Below are positions 6,410 to 7,898 of a DNA stretch of 7,898 nt, piece by piece. Position 1 is the stretch's first letter, and each line of letters begins with the position of its first letter. The notes beneath the pieces were generated by a model that was not told the DNA's origin, did no database searches, and saw only the letters and a list, made by a program, of their open reading frames with translations. The position numbers and the translations under genes were made by a program. Source of the DNA: a bacterium. Lineage in GTDB: Bacteria > 4484-113 > JALSIF01. The stretch spans positions 1 to 7,898 of the forward strand of contig JALSIF010000309.1 of NCBI GenBank assembly GCA_026981635.1, given 5' to 3'.

Positions 6410-6712
6410 TCAGCCCTGCTCTGGCGCCCCAGATGGAGGGCCGGCCGGGTCGGTCACTTTGCTCAGCCGCTCGGGCTGGCTCATTAGCACCGTCTCAATG
6501 AGCAGGTTTAGGAGCACGGTGCTGATCTCGCCGGGGTAGAGCCGGCGGAAGCGGCGCTGGACCTCCCGTCGGGCCACCTCGCCGCTGAGGCCCTCCTGTT
6601 CAACCTCCCTCACCAGTTTGGAGAGAAGCAATGCCTCGCGCCAGAAGAGCTCGGTGAGCAGCGAGAGGCTGAACCTTATGAGATGCCTGGAAAGCTTGCC
6701 CAAAAGACTCAC
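6410..6712 (-). CDS. Small helical protein of unknown function
   Basis: I do not recognise this 100-residue protein. It is predicted largely helical: an amphipathic or hydrophobic N-terminus (LLGKLSRHLIRFSLSLLTEL, about 3-22), a charged middle (REVQRRFRRLYPGE) and a second hydrophobic stretch (ISTVLLNLLIETVL, about 63-76), ending in a Pro/Gly tail. The GTG start at 6710-6712 is well supported by GAGGAGGT (6721-6728) 8 bases upstream. It follows the 239-residue gene by 42 bp on the same strand, so it is probably co-transcribed. The next small gene continues in the same frame after the TGA. Confidence 0.65.
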   Translation of the reverse strand: MSLLGKLSRHLIRFSLSLLTELFWREALLLSKLVREVEQEGLSGEVARREVQRRFRRLYPGEISTVLLNLLIETVLMSQPERLSKVTDPAGPPSGAPEQG

Positions 6713-6720
6713 TTCAAATC

Positions 6721-6728
6721 ACCTCCTC
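6721..6728 (-). promoter_or_regulatory. Strong ribosome binding site selecting a GTG start
   Basis: On the minus strand GAGGAGGT is followed by 8 bases and GTG (6710-6712). It is among the strongest ribosome binding sites in the window and decides the start of the 100-residue gene. Confidence 0.8.
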
Positions 6729-6754
6729 GGTTGATGTCAGATCTGCCCATGACC

Positions 6755-7474
6755 TCAGGCGGAAAGCTCCAGCCAGGGCAGGTCTCCCCCTGCCGCCCCC
6801 GGCGAGAGGCTCAGGCTCTGGGGCAGGGGCTGGCCTGAGGGGTGGGCCTGGATGAGGTGGGCGAGGGCGGCCACTCCACCGGCCAGGGAGTAGGTGTGAA
6901 AGGAGGCAGCAAGGGGGGCGAGCAGGCGGAAGGCCAGGTAGATCGCCCCCTGGGAAAGCTCCGGTGCGCCAGTCAGGGGGAACCGGTAGGTATCCCCGCC
7001 CTCAGCCTGGGCTGTGCTGCCGTCAAGGCTGAGGCTGGCCAGAAGGTCGGCCTGGCTGGCTCCCCGGGGCAGGTAGAGGCCCACTTCGGAAAACTCCACC
7101 GCTGGCGGCGCCTGGTCCAGGGCTAGGCGGATGGCGCGGGGAATGAGGCGGCCGGGGAGGTGGAGCAGGGCGAGGTAGAGCTGGTCGGTGATGAGGGGAG
7201 CGGTGCCGCTGGGCAGGGGAGTTGCGGCAAGGTAGATGACGGGGGCGGTGAGGGTGACGGTGCCGCCGCCGGCGGAAACCGCGATGCCTCCCTGGCCCTC
7301 CATGGTCACCCTGCCGCTGGCCTCGCCGCCGGCAAGATCTGAGATCACCCTCACCCCGTCCAGGCCCAGGCCGCCGGTGTTCTCCGGTGGAGCGGGGCCG
7401 GCCCCCGGCTGAGCCACCCTCACTCCCGCCTGCACCTGCCGGCGGGAAAGAAACCTCTTAAGCTCCTCCATCAC
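6755..7474 (-). CDS. Unknown 239-residue protein, possibly a tail-like structural component
   Basis: The function is not recognised. There is a short charged N-terminus (MEELKRFLSRRQVQAG), a Gly/Pro/Ala-rich stretch (about 20-55), a beta-rich segment (GRVTMEGQGGIAVSAGGGTVTL, about 54-75), then alternating hydrophobic segments including VEFSEVGLYLPRGASQADLL and a Leu/Ala-rich C-terminus. No catalytic motif, signal peptide or clear membrane helix is visible. Gly-rich beta character next to a tail-hub-like gene would suit a phage or tail-like structural protein, but this is inference. Two starts are possible: GTG 7472-7474 (4-bp overlap with the upstream gene, used here) or ATG 7469-7471 (TGATG arrangement with the upstream stop). 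A GGAGGGG sequence about 8-10 bases before the GTG favours it slightly. Translation is probably coupled to the upstream gene. Confidence 0.7.
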   Translation of the reverse strand: MMEELKRFLSRRQVQAGVRVAQPGAGPAPPENTGGLGLDGVRVISDLAGGEASGRVTMEGQGGIAVSAGGGTVTLTAPVIYLAATPLPSGTAPLITDQLYLALLHLPGRLIPRAIRLALDQAPPAVEFSEVGLYLPRGASQADLLASLSLDGSTAQAEGGDTYRFPLTGAPELSQGAIYLAFRLLAPLAASFHTYSLAGGVAALAHLIQAHPSGQPLPQSLSLSPGAAGGDLPWLELSA

Positions 7475-7898
7475 GGGTCAAACCCCTCCACCGTGGTGAG
7501 CCTTCCCTCCACCTCGGTCTGCCAGGCGCGGTGGACCACCGCGGTGACCAGCACCAGGTAGTCCTTCCCACTTATGGGATGGGTGATCTGGACCGTCATC
7601 CCCGGCCTCACCACCGGGTCAAAGGCAAAGCTTGCCCTCACCCTCACCCTGGGCATGGTGGAGCTGTCCCGAAGGCTTGCCGCCCGGGCCACCGCCGCCG
7701 CACTGCCCAGCTCGGTTCCACGATCCTCCACCTTGACCAGCGGGCCCACCAGGCTAAGGCGTCCTAGGGTGCTCGGTGCGTAGCCGGGGGCGCTGGGGTC
7801 GCTGGGCTGGAGGGTGGCCACCGCCTCCTTGTGGCCGTCGGGGATAACCGTAAGCTCCCCCAGCCCCAGGGCCAGGCTGTCCTCCCCCGGACTGTCAA
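7471..7898 (-). CDS. C-terminal part of a tail/hub-like structural protein (cut by window edge)
   Basis: The frame is open through the right edge, so about 142 C-terminal codons are seen and the start lies outside. A GTG at 7819-7821 could be read as a start, but the AGGAGG before it is only 2-3 bases away and coding-like sequence continues upstream. The segment around 7540-7660, PRVRVRASFAFDPVVRPG then MTVQITHPISGKDYLVLVTAV and EVEGRLTTVEG, recalls the C-terminal beta domain of phage tail hub or protein-D-like proteins: a pattern of x-P-x-V-R-P-G-M-x-V followed by G-x-Y-L-V and a closing E-G-x-x-T. That resemblance is from memory and weak. It overlaps the next gene by 1-4 bases, so the two are one operon. 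Confidence 0.5.
   Translation of the reverse strand, partial: DSPGEDSLALGLGELTVIPDGHKEAVATLQPSDPSAPGYAPSTLGRLSLVGPLVKVEDRGTELGSAAAVARAASLRDSSTMPRVRVRASFAFDPVVRPGMTVQITHPISGKDYLVLVTAVVHRAWQTEVEGRLTTVEGFDP

Noticed and set aside
6842-7342. Plus-strand frames at 6842-7126 and 7160-7342
   Set aside because: They lie antisense to the 239-residue gene, are dominated by Gly/Glu/Gln and have no motif or ribosome binding site.

Overview
The window comes from a GC-rich bacterium, probably a thermophile or anaerobe with mixed leaderless and Shine-Dalgarno initiation. Chloroflexota or a high-GC Firmicute would fit, but no marker gene here settles the phylum. No rRNA, tRNA, CRISPR array, IS element or transposase was seen.

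Positions 1-1147 hold the left half of a metal-resistance locus. An ArsR/SmtB/CadC-type repressor (640-1014, minus) is followed, with an 11-bp overlap, by the N-terminal part of a Zn/Cd/Pb-type P1B ATPase that runs off the left edge (1-650, minus). The repressor promoter is TTGACT-17-TATACT. Its spacer is filled by a perfect 10-2-10 inverted repeat that is the likely repressor operator, and the mRNA would be essentially leaderless.

The right half (1148-4195, plus) is a divergent 1015-residue copper/silver-type P1B ATPase. Its cytosolic N-terminus is unusual: four YHS domains, a His/Cys-rich linker and two CxxC modules replace the usual HMA domain. A separate CsoR-like inverted repeat lies upstream of it. 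The 133-bp intergenic region therefore seems to carry two different metal-sensing sites, one per transport arm.

Positions 4224-5411 (minus) encode an orphan protein of unknown family with an HExxH motif and a downstream EE, probably a zinc metallopeptidase. It converges on the copper ATPase and its codon choice looks less GC-biased than its neighbours. A divergent GNAT N-acetyltransferase follows (5555-6106, plus).

Positions 6107-7898 (minus) hold a tightly packed gene row. In transcription order these are the C-terminal part of a tail/hub-like structural protein cut by the right edge, a 238/239-residue unknown protein, and two small helical proteins that lie in one frame separated by a single TGA. 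This may be the end of a prophage or tail-like module, but that rests on weak protein resemblance. Its last stop codon abuts the stop codon of the GNAT gene with no base between them.
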